64,000 bases of DNA from an uncultured Chloroflexota bacterium. GTDB lineage: Bacteria > Chloroflexota > Anaerolineae > Anaerolineales > Anaerolineaceae. Shown here one piece after another: positions 33,705 to 43,730 of this stretch. The notes beneath the pieces were generated by a model that saw only the letters and a list, made by a program, of their open reading frames with translations, did not search any database and had not been told where the DNA came from. A program made the position numbers and the translations under genes. Numbering within the stretch: the stretch's first letter is position 1; each line of letters opens with the position of its first letter. The DNA is taken from positions 61,776 to 125,775 of the forward strand of contig CADACE010000017.1 of assembly GCA_902786265.1 (NCBI GenBank). Direction: 5' to 3'.

Positions 33705-33859
33705 TTTGGTCCTCCCATACCGAACGATGCTTGAGAATTCCGATAAAACTCAATCCGTGCTTCCGGACTTTGGAACATATATTTTCATGCGAATCGATTT
33801 CGGCAGTAATTTCCCGTTACTGATGCTAAATGACTTTCGGCCGGTTAATTATATACCAT

Positions 33860-36073
33860 TCATTGAATTTGTTTTTTATGCCGAAAGGTAAAAATGATTA
33901 TTCCGGCCAAGGTGAGAAGAGAGATCACTTCGCTTATTTTTTGTACGGTCGTTTTTTCGTAAGCGACCCGTATTGTCCCGGAGGGCTTCCCTTCATCATT
34001 GACCTGAACAAGTCCGTTTTCATCTTTTGAAACCGGGATCGGCCTCTTTTCACCATTTTCATCAATCACAGAACCTGTGTATCCGTAATTGTAAAACAAA
34101 GGCAATGAGTAGAAAACAGGTTCATCGCCTCCGACACGTTCAAAGGAAAAGACGAAACCAAGCTTCTGCCTTCTCGCGTTTGTAACAGTGGTGAGGATTT
34201 CATCTGTCTGTATTTTGTCTTTGTTATAGTCAATGTAGTCAATATTGAAATTCGGCGGCAGATATTCGGCACCGCTGATGATCTTGTTGCTCAGGGTAAG
34301 GCGGTTTAACGGGTACATTTTGTTTTGGTATGTATATACCAGGATCGGCAGTCCGGAGAGAATGGCCGCAGCCAGCATCAGAATGAGCGCAGTGTTTTTT
34401 CGCGTGACCCATGAGCGGATCATATCAAAGTAGATTCCTCCGGAAATGCACAGCAGGACCGAGGCAGGTCCGAGAAAACGCCAGGAAAACTGGATCTTGG
34501 CAAGAAACCAGTTGAAAAACGGCCAGGGGAAAAGGTTTGTTGAGACGGCAAGCACTAACAGTCCCGCGATCAGGATCCGGTCAGCGGTCTTCATCTTCGG
34601 GTCAGTTTTCTTTTTGAACAGCAGAATGAGCCGGATAACCGGAACCAGCAGCAGTGCGTATCCGGGATAAGGATGGATCATTGTCGCATCCTCAAATTCC
34701 CATGGGTCGAACGGGAGAAAAATGCTGTAAAACTTTGTCAGATTGTAATCAATGATATCGATCGGCCTGCTCATGACCGCGTTGATCTCCAGTTCATTTT
34801 TCATTGCCTGTTCAGCCATCGGCAGCAGGAAAAACGCGCCTAAGAGCAGGGTTATTACGGTCGCTTTTATCAAAGCCGGGATGATCCTCTTATCCCGCAG
34901 AACGGTGCGGATCTCAACCAGAAGGCAGATCGCGCATAAGACACCGGATATTGCCAGGCTGATCATGTGGGACATAAGCAGTCCCCAGAAACCCAGCGCG
35001 AAGTCTTTCCATTTTCCCACATTTCCTCTCAGGATCTCGACTAATCCCCAGACAATGAACGGATAAAAGATGAAAGCCTGGACTTCCCCGATCGCGTTGC
35101 GGTAATACAGGCAGATCAGTCTGTATGCCGCAAAGGCATAAAGGGCGGAAGCAGCGATGCCGCAGTAAATGCTGCCTTTTGCAATGTTCTTTGCCGCGAG
35201 ATAGATGCTCAGCAGAGAGAGAAATGTGCAGAAAAAAAGGAAAATCCGAAGCGCCAGAATCGTCGGAACACCGATCAGACATAACCCGACGGGGAAAAAC
35301 AGCAGCATATCCGGATAATAAAATCCGCTGCCGACACCGTAATTTTCCATCCAGCCCAGCAGGATCCGCGGAGGAAAGTATCCGGCTTTGAGTGATAGTG
35401 TCATGCCTTCGAGCCTGGACAGGTGAAAATAAAAATCGTCACCTTCTGTGAACCGGGAATGGTCAAAGAACGGCCAGGAGGCGAGAGCCGTCAACAGCAG
35501 CAATATTATAAAGATCTTTTCGCAGTGCGGCAGATCGATCCCCGTTTTTTGCAGAATAAATTCGGGCAGCCCGGGCTTTGTCAGCCGCAGCACAATATAT
35601 CCGTACATGAGTACGGCGATAAATGAGAATAAGGCGTGCCGCAGAATCGATTCTTTATATAACACATGATCGCTTTGCAGTCTGATTTGTTCGATTTCCA
35701 GCTTCCCTGATTCCGGATCGTAGCTGAAACCCAAACGGACGGATGTCGTTTCCGGGATTTCAACGGTGCGGACAAATTCATTATGACCCGCGGCGATATC
35801 TGCAGAAAAGAACACATTGTCTTTTGAGTCGATAAGGTAACAGCCGCTGCCAACTGCATCAACACTCGCGCTGAAGGTCAATTGATAAACAGCCTTTTTA
35901 AGCGGAACCGGTTCTGTCAGGATGAAATTCCCTTTGCTGTCCTCTTCGGGAGTGAAAAATCTGCTGAAAGGGTATGAATATTCAAAATGATATAAGTCTT
36001 TATTGATCAGATATAAGCCTGCAGCTATAAGAATGGTGGAAATGATCAATAAAAGAATTTTCGTTTTTTTCAT
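33860..36073 (-). CDS. GT-C-like polytopic membrane protein (PTPS-related membrane domain type)
   Basis: 737 residues. One N-terminal membrane anchor precedes an extracytoplasmic beta-rich domain (about 35-135) and about 12 further membrane segments. The block GDDFYFHLSRLEG followed by GYFPPRIL and GVGSGFYYPDML matches the GT-C/YfhO-like layout with an early acidic DD motif that would bind a lipid-phosphate sugar. GAGGT precedes ATG 36073. It is the last gene of a three-gene minus-strand group of similar proteins (36090, 37968). The sugar and acceptor are unknown. Confidence 0.75.
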   Translation of the reverse strand: MKKTKILLLIISTILIAAGLYLINKDLYHFEYSYPFSRFFTPEEDSKGNFILTEPVPLKKAVYQLTFSASVDAVGSGCYLIDSKDNVFFSADIAAGHNEFVRTVEIPETTSVRLGFSYDPESGKLEIEQIRLQSDHVLYKESILRHALFSFIAVLMYGYIVLRLTKPGLPEFILQKTGIDLPHCEKIFIILLLLTALASWPFFDHSRFTEGDDFYFHLSRLEGMTLSLKAGYFPPRILLGWMENYGVGSGFYYPDMLLFFPVGLCLIGVPTILALRIFLFFCTFLSLLSIYLAAKNIAKGSIYCGIAASALYAFAAYRLICLYYRNAIGEVQAFIFYPFIVWGLVEILRGNVGKWKDFALGFWGLLMSHMISLAISGVLCAICLLVEIRTVLRDKRIIPALIKATVITLLLGAFFLLPMAEQAMKNELEINAVMSRPIDIIDYNLTKFYSIFLPFDPWEFEDATMIHPYPGYALLLVPVIRLILLFKKKTDPKMKTADRILIAGLLVLAVSTNLFPWPFFNWFLAKIQFSWRFLGPASVLLCISGGIYFDMIRSWVTRKNTALILMLAAAILSGLPILVYTYQNKMYPLNRLTLSNKIISGAEYLPPNFNIDYIDYNKDKIQTDEILTTVTNARRQKLGFVFSFERVGGDEPVFYSLPLFYNYGYTGSVIDENGEKRPIPVSKDENGLVQVNDEGKPSGTIRVAYEKTTVQKISEVISLLTLAGIIIFTFRHKKQIQ

Positions 36074-36089
36074 TTGAGACCTCTATACC

Positions 36090-37943
36090 TTATGGATTTG
36101 AAGGTTCTGTTCTTTTGTAAAGAAAAAACAGGCTGGCACCGCCGTCTTTTGTAAAATCACCCGGTGAGGTGTCTATCAATTCGTAATTTTCGGTTTCATA
36201 CAGCGGAACATGGCAGGTGACTACAAAATCTACGATTCCCTCGTCGATATACCGCTTCTGTTCCTCGGCCATTCCCGGAAGCTTCAGATTGAAGAAACTG
36301 AAGAACCGCTCCTGAGGAACGATCCCGGTCATCAAATTATAACCCGCGTCCAATAATCCGTAGTGAAGCAGGGAAGGATTTTTGATCCCGGATCGTTCCA
36401 TCAGAATTTTAGCCTTATATTGAGGAAAATCTTCGAGATTATAACGTACAACATAGATGTTGGGAGACAGGAATAATATGGCTTCGAGACAGAGAAAGAG
36501 TATCACAGGAGCTGCTGCCGGCAGATACCGTTCAGATAACGCGGGTATCTCCATCAAACCCATAAAACCGATCACGGAAAAGCTTCCGAAGATCATGACG
36601 TAATAGGGGAAGCTTGTCCCGCTGAAGAAAATCACAAGATATCCTGACAGAAATGTCAGGAACATAAAACTGCCGAGTCCTCTCGCCTTGCGGAGAAAAC
36701 ACCACATCAGTCCGGCAGCAAACAGGATGAGCACAAAGATATTAGAGTCGATGAAACGCATTAGCCCGCGCTGCAGATTGATGAAAATGCGGAACGGTCC
36801 CTGCGCACTGCCGAATGCCGGATAGTACCGGACGTTGTTCAGAAAGTAACATTCAAGGAAAATCCGAACGGATCGATTTATCACAAAATACAAGAATACC
36901 GGTATACAGGTCAGCATAACGCCGCAGATAATATTCCTGAGGATGAAAAGCAATTCCCGTGCTGTTTTTTCCTTTACCGCATACAGCAGAAAATAGAGAA
37001 ACCAACCGGCATAAAAGCCAAGATGTGAAAACTTTATCCAGAGGACACATCCGGAAGTGATCCCGATCAGAAATGCCTCTTTTTTGTTTGGCAAGCGGTT
37101 TTGATAAACAGATCTCGATCCGACATAAAGTGCGTAGGTTATAAATGGCAGGCTCATTTCTTCCGCCGTGTCACCGGCAACAAAAGCTCTTGGCAGATAA
37201 ATGACAATCGCCAAAAGAGGCAGTACGATCAGGGATCTTCTCCCGAAGCGTTCTTTCAAAATGCCATACAGAGACAATAGTGTGAAAAAGCAGGCCGCGA
37301 TTTCGATAAGCCATACGCCCAGCAGACTGTCGAAAGAAATCAGCGCAGCGGCAGCGTGCAGTGCCAGCAGAAACGGGCCTTTTTGCTCATACAGATCACG
37401 GTAGGGAACACGCCCCCTCAGCATTCCCTTCCCCAATGTAAACATGGTTTGCGGATCGACCCAGTCGTTGAACGGGTAAAACGGAGAACATTTTGATGCC
37501 AGTGTGATGGTTCCCGCAGCCAGCAGCAGGATGAAGAGGATATCGGCAGACTTTTGATTTTTTCGTATGCTTTCCCGAAACGGGAAAAAGTGCAGCAGAT
37601 AAACCAGCGCAAAACAGGCACATGTGCAAAGGCCGATCGTGACTACAGCGCAGAATTGTCTTGCCGGCATAGCCAGCATGGATGCGAAATTTGCCATTCT
37701 GGCGGTATTCTGCCATCGGGTATAAAAGAGAACTCCGCCGATTATGCTGATATATAGTGAAAATACAGCTTTTTCAAATGAAAAATCATTCACAGAGGGC
37801 TTATCCCGGGTTGATAAGAGTAACCCGGCTGTAAGAAAAAGAATCACTGCTGCCGCGGAACCGATTTTGTTTTTCGGGAGGCATAACAGCAGCAGCGGAA
37901 GCTCAGCAATAAAGATTTTTATGATTCTTTTTATCCGATCCAT
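36090..37943 (-). CDS. GT39-like (GT-C) membrane glycosyltransferase candidate
   Basis: 617 residues with about 12 membrane segments. A first extracytoplasmic loop holds NDWVDPQTMFTLGKGML and VPYRDLYEQKGPF, the pattern typical of ArnT/PMT-like enzymes that use polyprenyl-phosphate sugars. The C-terminal part is a small extracytoplasmic domain. It stops 17 nt before the gene at 33860 and starts 25 nt after the gene at 37968, so the three form an operon. The ribosome binding site is weak. Confidence 0.75.
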   Translation of the reverse strand: MDRIKRIIKIFIAELPLLLLCLPKNKIGSAAAVILFLTAGLLLSTRDKPSVNDFSFEKAVFSLYISIIGGVLFYTRWQNTARMANFASMLAMPARQFCAVVTIGLCTCACFALVYLLHFFPFRESIRKNQKSADILFILLLAAGTITLASKCSPFYPFNDWVDPQTMFTLGKGMLRGRVPYRDLYEQKGPFLLALHAAAALISFDSLLGVWLIEIAACFFTLLSLYGILKERFGRRSLIVLPLLAIVIYLPRAFVAGDTAEEMSLPFITYALYVGSRSVYQNRLPNKKEAFLIGITSGCVLWIKFSHLGFYAGWFLYFLLYAVKEKTARELLFILRNIICGVMLTCIPVFLYFVINRSVRIFLECYFLNNVRYYPAFGSAQGPFRIFINLQRGLMRFIDSNIFVLILFAAGLMWCFLRKARGLGSFMFLTFLSGYLVIFFSGTSFPYYVMIFGSFSVIGFMGLMEIPALSERYLPAAAPVILFLCLEAILFLSPNIYVVRYNLEDFPQYKAKILMERSGIKNPSLLHYGLLDAGYNLMTGIVPQERFFSFFNLKLPGMAEEQKRYIDEGIVDFVVTCHVPLYETENYELIDTSPGDFTKDGGASLFFLYKRTEPSNP

Positions 37944-37967
37944 ACGATATCTTATGATTTTTATAGA

Positions 37968-39902
37968 CTATTCTTCACCTGCGGAATAGCCGTAAAACAA
38001 TATTTCACTAATGCCCTGGTATTTTGCATGGCTTTTCAGTTTCAGCCACTGCGTTTCCTGTTCCGTAAATGATGTTCCGTTTGATCCTGCCGCTTTGCTT
38101 TCAATTTCAGTCCAGTTTTTCCCATCAGATGAAACGAAAACAGCCAGATCACGAAAACCTTCAGCACCTGCAGCGGGAAAGATTTCAAATCCTGTCAGCT
38201 TGTATATATCCTTGAGATGAAATACCAATTCTCCTTCATCAGTTCCATACCAGGATGTGTTGTAATCACCGTCCAGGATCAGCTCAGCTTCTTCCGGATG
38301 AACTGTGGTTGAGACCTCTTTCACATAATCATAACCGTAGTGTTCGTTATTATGGCCTCTGCGATATACTTCAGCCAGTTTAATGCCATCCCTTTTTACG
38401 GCATAAACGGGAATGTAATAATCGAAATTAACATCTTCCGATAAAGTGTTGCTGTAATTAAAGAATAAATACTCAAACGGAACCGGCTGCATGCCATGGT
38501 AGACGGTATGGAAACGTGCCCGGTCCTGAGGAGGCAGACCGATGATGGTATATTCGATAAAAGCATATTTGTCAACGACATTCAGCGTTATATCCGGGGC
38601 GTAATCGAGCAGAAAGTTCATACATTCGGTCGTAGACAGGATCCAGTAATCGCGGTCGAATTTTCCGATCCACTTTTCTCTGAAAACAGGACTCAGATAT
38701 ACGATCTGGTAGGGGTGAACTTTCGCGATCCAGCTTGCGCTCAGGAAGAATGATATGCATAAAGAAAGAATGACAATTCCCCTTATCAGCCGCTTCCGGG
38801 TTCCCCATGCCAGCCGTACACCTTCCAGACTGAGCCAGGTAATTGGAAGAAACAGAAAGTAAAAATGACGCCAGCCATTATAAAATGTGAGATGAAACAG
38901 AACCCCGACAGCCGGAACTACGATAAGAATGATCAGCATACCTGCACCGTAAAGCGAGCGTTGATCCATTTTGTGTTTTAGGATTCGGCTTCCGGTTGAA
39001 AGAATACCTGCTCCGGCGAAAAGTAAAGTCACAAGCGGTGTGGTGACTACGATATACATCGGAATGTAATACCAGGGCAGTTTTGTTTCCAAATAAAGTT
39101 TTCCGAAAAAGAGCAATTTCGCCTCTCCGCCCATGTCGATATATCGCTGCTGGGTGGAAAAGTGGAAAAAAGCATTGGGAATTGCATGTAGCGGGTCATC
39201 CCAGGCAATCGGCGACAGCAGAAACCAGAAAGCCAGTGAAGCAGGAACAAAGAGCAGTAAATATCTGCGGTTTTTTGAAAAAAGAAAGTACAGAAACGGA
39301 AAGACCAGCAGGCACAGCCCGAATATCCTTGTGTTCGCGGTCATCCCGAAAGCAGCTGCACATAACAGGCTTGTTCCCCATCCCGGACGACGGGTGAATA
39401 AATAGAATGATGACAGGAAGATCATCATCCAGGAGATGAGCATTATATCCCGGTCATTGTAAAAAATATCGCCGAATATGCGCGGAAGCAGGATCTGAAT
39501 TAAAAGCCAGACGCCAGCCCAGCGCGGGTCTCCGGTCAGGTGAGCTGTTATGACCGCAAAGCAGCACAATCCGAAGAAATAGCAGAAAAAATTCCAGTAA
39601 TGCCGTATGCGGATAATTGTACTTGAGTCCAGTGTGAAACCTTTGACAGCTTCGATGAGAACTGTCGGAAATGTAGCTGCCTGGCCATAAAAGCTGTTTT
39701 TGAAACCGTGCAGTTCCGGTACATCCTGTATCGGTTCCGGGACTTTCCTGCCGAATTTTTGACAAAGATATTTCCAAATGACATGCCCCGAGTCAATCTG
39801 AATATGCTCATCGGCTGAAGGTCCGTAATCTTTGATTACCACCAATCCGACAGCAAAAAACAATATCAGGATGATAACGGGGTACCAATAGCTTTTTTTC
39901 AT
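37968..39902 (-). CDS. GT-C membrane protein fused to a C-terminal discoidin-like domain
   Basis: 644 residues. Eleven or so membrane segments (1-415) begin with a first loop containing KDYGPSADEHIQIDSG, an acidic GT-C-type motif. From about residue 530 a soluble extracytoplasmic F5/8 type C (CBM32-like) domain follows: an Asn-Thr-Ser-Trp-Tyr start, LTGFEIFPAAG, LAVFVSSDGKNW and a WLKLKSHAKY ending. Such domains bind sugars or acidic lipids. AAAGAG precedes ATG 39902. It is the first gene of the three-gene group. Confidence 0.78.
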   Translation of the reverse strand: MKKSYWYPVIILILFFAVGLVVIKDYGPSADEHIQIDSGHVIWKYLCQKFGRKVPEPIQDVPELHGFKNSFYGQAATFPTVLIEAVKGFTLDSSTIIRIRHYWNFFCYFFGLCCFAVITAHLTGDPRWAGVWLLIQILLPRIFGDIFYNDRDIMLISWMMIFLSSFYLFTRRPGWGTSLLCAAAFGMTANTRIFGLCLLVFPFLYFLFSKNRRYLLLFVPASLAFWFLLSPIAWDDPLHAIPNAFFHFSTQQRYIDMGGEAKLLFFGKLYLETKLPWYYIPMYIVVTTPLVTLLFAGAGILSTGSRILKHKMDQRSLYGAGMLIILIVVPAVGVLFHLTFYNGWRHFYFLFLPITWLSLEGVRLAWGTRKRLIRGIVILSLCISFFLSASWIAKVHPYQIVYLSPVFREKWIGKFDRDYWILSTTECMNFLLDYAPDITLNVVDKYAFIEYTIIGLPPQDRARFHTVYHGMQPVPFEYLFFNYSNTLSEDVNFDYYIPVYAVKRDGIKLAEVYRRGHNNEHYGYDYVKEVSTTVHPEEAELILDGDYNTSWYGTDEGELVFHLKDIYKLTGFEIFPAAGAEGFRDLAVFVSSDGKNWTEIESKAAGSNGTSFTEQETQWLKLKSHAKYQGISEILFYGYSAGEE

Positions 39903-40103
39903 AAACTCTTTCTATGCAGATGTCATTCTGAACGTAACGTGCAGCCTCTGTTCGCTGCCTCACATCTGCCGCAATATTTTCCGAAAACTATCTTCTTTCA
40001 ATAAAAAGTATTATACATCAGTTCACTCGATTTATTTGGTTATAGCTTTGAGCTTTCGCGGGGAAAGGGTACAATGAAGAAAAATGTTTTAATGAGGTGA
40101 TTG

Positions 40104-40487
40104 ATGAAAAGCAAAAAGCTGGTCTGGTGCTGCATATTGGGAATTGTCCTTGGATTTATAGCTCCTGTTGTTTTTCATTTTGACCAGTCAACTTCGCTTT
40201 CAGTTGGTTTGGCAGCCGGACTGGGAATCGGATACCTGCTGGATATTCTGGATGAGAAAAAGCAAAAGCAGACAGATGTGGAAGCTCTCTCCGGAAAAGC
40301 TCGTGAAGCGAACCGACTGATGGAACAGGCACGGGCTGAGCTTGACGGTGAATCTGTTCCTGATCCGGAAGATGATGATATTGAGACTGATGATGATAGT
40401 GAAACGGAGCTTTCTGATGAGGAACAAACCGCTAAGCTGAATGAGGCGGAAGAACTGCTGCGTAAGGCACGGGAACGTATAAAATAA
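40104..40487 (+). CDS. Small membrane protein with acidic coiled tail
   Basis: 127 residues. Two membrane segments (about 5-25 and 31-47) are followed by a charged helical tail (about 50-127) with a strongly acidic centre (ESVPDPEDDDIETDDD) and a C-terminal EELLRKARERI helix. ATG 40104 is chosen over TTG 40101; TGAGGTGA lies 4 nt upstream. A terminator follows. No family was recognised. Confidence 0.7.
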   Translation: MKSKKLVWCCILGIVLGFIAPVVFHFDQSTSLSVGLAAGLGIGYLLDILDEKKQKQTDVEALSGKAREANRLMEQARAELDGESVPDPEDDDIETDDDSETELSDEEQTAKLNEAEELLRKARERIK

Positions 40488-40498
40488 TATTTAAATAA

Positions 40499-40524
40499 GC
40501 CGGTCCCTGATTTCAGGAACCGGC
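40499..40524. terminator. Hairpin between convergent small membrane protein and degV-type genes
   Basis: A 12-bp stem with one mismatch (GCCGGTCCCTGA / TCAGGAACCGGC) and a 2-nt loop lies 11 nt after the upstream stop. No long T-run on the plus strand; on the minus strand it is followed by TTATTTAAAT. Confidence 0.6.
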
Positions 40525-40554
40525 ATAAAGGGGGTAAATGATAAGTGCTGTAAT

Positions 40555-41400
40555 TTACTTCCTGATAAAAAGAACTCCGAGCGTTCCCGGCCCGCAGTGT
40601 GTCGTGATCGTTGCGCCTGCGGTGGTTTCGAGGACTTCTTTTATTTCCGGTTGATAGCGTTGTATGATCGATCTTACATCTTCTACGATCTGTTCATCGC
40701 AGAGGGTATGGGTTATGAATATACGCTGCGGATCGATATCAGTACGGTCTTTCAAACGATCTTCTGCATAGGAATGTATCACGTGATTAATATTGCCATG
40801 ATACTTTTTGACAGGATGCATGGCTCCGTCTTTTACTTCGATGCAGGGCTTTATGTGCAGCAGACTGGCGCTGACAGCTGCCAATGCGGAACAGCGGCCG
40901 CCCTTGCGGAGATAATCAACCGTATTAACGACAAAACTTGCTTCGATCCGCGATGCTGTTATTCTGCATTCTTTTGCAATTTCTGCAGCGGATTTACCGG
41001 TTTGGGCTAATTCAGCTGCATACAGCACAAGCAGCCCCTGCCCGGTGGAAAGATTTGCCGAATCTACAACTTCTACCCCGCCAATTTCTTCTGCGGCTGC
41101 ACAGGCATTTTGAAAAGATGCGGAGAAGTGATCACTGATGTTGAAATGAACAATTTCGAATCCCTGATCCCGCCAAAATCGGAATAAGGCTTCATACTCT
41201 CCTGTGCTGACGGCACTGCTTTTGGGCAGATCTCCGGTTTGATCGACATAGTCATAAATCTTTTCCGGGGTGATATCAATGCCATCATGTCCGCTGAATT
41301 GTCCCAGGGTTACGGTCAGCGGAGCAATCGCAATGTCGTATTTTTCCAGAAGTTCTTTTGATAAATCACAGGTACTGTCAGAAATGATTTTTACTGCCAA
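40555..41400 (-). CDS. DegV-family fatty acid-binding protein
   Basis: 281 residues. The N-terminal signature IISDSTCDLSKELLEKYDI, then SAVSTGEYEALF, VVDSANLSTGQGLLVLYA, YLRKGGRCSALAA and the C-terminal THCGPGTLGVLF define the DegV fold, which binds a fatty acid and in FakB proteins presents it to a fatty acid kinase. The start appears to be TTG 41400 with TGAGGT 6 nt upstream. No kinase partner lies in this window. Confidence 0.93.
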   Translation of the reverse strand: MAVKIISDSTCDLSKELLEKYDIAIAPLTVTLGQFSGHDGIDITPEKIYDYVDQTGDLPKSSAVSTGEYEALFRFWRDQGFEIVHFNISDHFSASFQNACAAAEEIGGVEVVDSANLSTGQGLLVLYAAELAQTGKSAAEIAKECRITASRIEASFVVNTVDYLRKGGRCSALAAVSASLLHIKPCIEVKDGAMHPVKKYHGNINHVIHSYAEDRLKDRTDIDPQRIFITHTLCDEQIVEDVRSIIQRYQPEIKEVLETTAGATITTHCGPGTLGVLFIRK

Positions 41401-41501
41401 CGATATACCTCATCATTTGATATTAGTATTATGGATTAAATGACGAATCCATATATAAAATAATAGCAAATTTGACCGGAATTGTCCTGTGTTAAAAGTA
41501 A

Positions 41502-41527
41502 AAAACTCTCCGAATTAGGAGAGTTTT
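41502..41527. terminator. Bidirectional terminator downstream of the TetR-type gene
   Basis: Perfect 10-bp arms AAAACTCTCC / GGAGAGTTTT with a 6-nt loop, with A/T ends that serve either strand. It lies 20 nt downstream of the TetR-type gene stop. Confidence 0.85.
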
Positions 41528-41546
41528 GCAAAATTGCGCAAAATGC

Positions 41547-42098
41547 TCAAATATTCTGGCTTTCTTTTTCCAATGCTGCTTTTACAAAACAGCGGATGTA
41601 AATATCAAGATCATTAACTACGGTATCCACATCCTGTGACGAATGATTCCAGATAAACCGCAGGAAAAATCCGATAACAGCATAACGGCAGAATGCGGCA
41701 ATATTCCGTTTTTTTTCTTCAGAAATATTCATATCTTCGGCAGAATTTTTTACAAAGAGGTAAAAAATATCATCATCATTATTGGAAAACAAAGCCTGTT
41801 CAATTTGTTCTTTTGAAAGGTAATTTAAAATATTTTCGACCAGTGCTCCATTTTCCTGACAGGTATGCAGCAGTGCTTTTGCGTTTATGCGCCAATCTTC
41901 TTTTGGTGTGAACTGGTCCAACCAGACCGCCAGCCATTTTTCAAGCAAATCATAGATATCTTCGTAATGATAATAAAAGGTATTCGGGCTGATCCCGCAT
42001 CGCTTAACCAGGGATGAAACCGTTATTTTGTAAAACGGCATTTCATTCAGCATTTGCTGAAAGGTGCCCAGAATAATTCCTTGCGTATGATTTGCCAT
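41547..42098 (-). CDS. TetR/AcrR-family transcriptional regulator
   Basis: 183 residues. The N-terminal helix-turn-helix is clear (about 8-55: ITVSSLVKRCGISPNTFYYHYEDIYDLLEKW) and is followed by a helical ligand-binding domain with no recognisable ligand. It lies 42 nt downstream of the secreted-protein gene start-to-stop unit at 42141, in the same direction, so the two may be cotranscribed. Confidence 0.92.
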   Translation of the reverse strand: MANHTQGIILGTFQQMLNEMPFYKITVSSLVKRCGISPNTFYYHYEDIYDLLEKWLAVWLDQFTPKEDWRINAKALLHTCQENGALVENILNYLSKEQIEQALFSNNDDDIFYLFVKNSAEDMNISEEKKRNIAAFCRYAVIGFFLRFIWNHSSQDVDTVVNDLDIYIRCFVKAALEKESQNI

Positions 42099-42140
42099 TT
42101 TATATATCTACTCCGTCTCAAATTGTTATGTTGAAAAAGG

Positions 42141-43397
42141 TTACTGCTCATTACTGAAAAGATAAGCTTCACCGTTGCTGAAGACGCAGCGTGTCCCGAA
42201 ATCCCCATTCGTTCCGGAATGCACAATGTAACCGGCATCGCCGCTCCACATCCAGGTGGCATCGGTTACAGTTCCGAGAATGGAATCATTCCAGAGAATC
42301 GTGATTTTCTGCCCGTCAGCTGTGACAGCTATCCTTCCGCTGCCCTCTATGCTCCATGAAGCATATTTCAGTGAGATAAGCGGAACCAGCGTTCCTGCCC
42401 GATACGCGTTTACATAAATTGCTCCGTCCATAGCGGCAAAGATTTCGATATAAGTGCTCTCATCCACTCCCCTCAGGAAAAATCCACAGCCGGCTGAAGA
42501 ATAATTTGGGTGATCATAGCCGGAAGACCAGGAAATATCACTCTGAAGCAGCAGATTCTGCTGGTTGATTCCCAGACCTTCCTTTGTACTGTAGCCCATC
42601 ATTGCCAGAGATATGTCTCTTTCCGGAAGCGTGATATATGTTCCCGCAGTGGAAGTGATCCGTTCCTTCATGTTGAGCATTTTCACCATGCGTGCCATGT
42701 TGTTCGATGTGTTGGGATCAACAGCGGCTGCATTGAAAGTGTTTTGTGATGCCGCGGCTGAAGATTCATAAGAAAGGGCACCGAATCTGATATCGGTGCT
42801 TTCTGTGGTCTGCGGCATGGCAATGAGTCCGAACGGTCCTCCTCCGAATGTGATGTTATAGGTATCAAGACTTTCATTGTTATAGTAAAGGTCGATCCAG
42901 CCGTCATTGATCTCGGCAGTTATATTAAAGGCGCTGAAGCTGTCATAATCTTTGATCGGGGTATATGGAATCAGTGTTTCAATGTTACCGTTCTGAGCAT
43001 GAATAAGACTGTATGTTTTATCATTGCATATAACATAGCCGTAAAATGAGGAACCCTGATTGTCGAGCAGCAACCCGGCACATGCCAAAGGATCAAAATC
43101 GGGCAGTCTGATTTCTGCAGAATAGCGGTATCGCATTGCATCTGACGGATTGTTGAGATTCAATCCCATCCAGGAGACATTCGGATCAGAAGTTGTAATG
43201 TTCCATACGTAGTTACTTTCCGTAATAAACCGGTTGATGCGGGTCGTACTCTGTGTTTCATCTCCAAGCGGCCAGGAAAATGAATTATCGTCAAAATCCT
43301 CAAAGAAACTGATCTTCCATTCATTATCCTGTGCTGTTGAAGGAAGTGTCAGAAATGCCAGAAAAAAAAGTATAAGGATCCCATACAGCTTTTTCAT
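42141..43397 (-). CDS. Secreted protein with concanavalin-like domains
   Basis: 418 residues. A signal peptide (about 1-22, ending in PSTAQ) precedes two tandem beta-sandwich-like segments, each with the pattern of a LamG/DUF1080-type jelly roll: the first about 28-210 (FFEDFDDNSFSWPLGD ... RFGALSYESS), the second about 245-418 (SSAGCGFFLRG ... CVFSNGEAYLF). No catalytic motif was seen, so sugar or surface binding is a reasonable guess. GGAGAG precedes ATG 43397. Confidence 0.75.
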   Translation of the reverse strand: MKKLYGILILFFLAFLTLPSTAQDNEWKISFFEDFDDNSFSWPLGDETQSTTRINRFITESNYVWNITTSDPNVSWMGLNLNNPSDAMRYRYSAEIRLPDFDPLACAGLLLDNQGSSFYGYVICNDKTYSLIHAQNGNIETLIPYTPIKDYDSFSAFNITAEINDGWIDLYYNNESLDTYNITFGGGPFGLIAMPQTTESTDIRFGALSYESSAAASQNTFNAAAVDPNTSNNMARMVKMLNMKERITSTAGTYITLPERDISLAMMGYSTKEGLGINQQNLLLQSDISWSSGYDHPNYSSAGCGFFLRGVDESTYIEIFAAMDGAIYVNAYRAGTLVPLISLKYASWSIEGSGRIAVTADGQKITILWNDSILGTVTDATWMWSGDAGYIVHSGTNGDFGTRCVFSNGEAYLFSNEQ

Positions 43398-43491
43398 TTG
43401 TCTCTCTCCATTTTACTTTCTACGGGAACGTCGATTAATGAGGGCAAGAGGTGATTTCGGAATACCTGTCATGATGAAAGAGAAGTTCCCG

Positions 43492-43514
43492 GATAATTAT
43501 GATAATTATCATTA
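43492..43514. promoter_or_regulatory. Fur-box-like AT-rich palindrome
   Basis: GATAATTATGATAATTATCA and the following TTA contain a perfect 12-bp palindrome (TGATAATTATCA) and resemble the GATAAT-repeat Fur operator. It lies about 100 nt upstream of the secreted-protein gene at 43397. No iron-related gene is nearby, so the match may be chance in AT-rich sequence. The rest of 43398-43730 holds no gene. Confidence 0.3.
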
Positions 43515-43730
43515 CTTTCATTTTATCATAACGATTCAAAACTTTATACCGGGAACCGTTCTTATGTGCTGCATACGATCCTGTTTTAACACAGTGTTAT
43601 TGTCTTATTGACTGCTTCAAAGCAAAATCGTTCGGGTATAATCTAATATGATTGTGAATGATATTGCAGCTGAAGCTCATAATTTGAGCCTGTAAAACCT
43701 GATTTTTTTAACGGATATTTGTCAGATATT

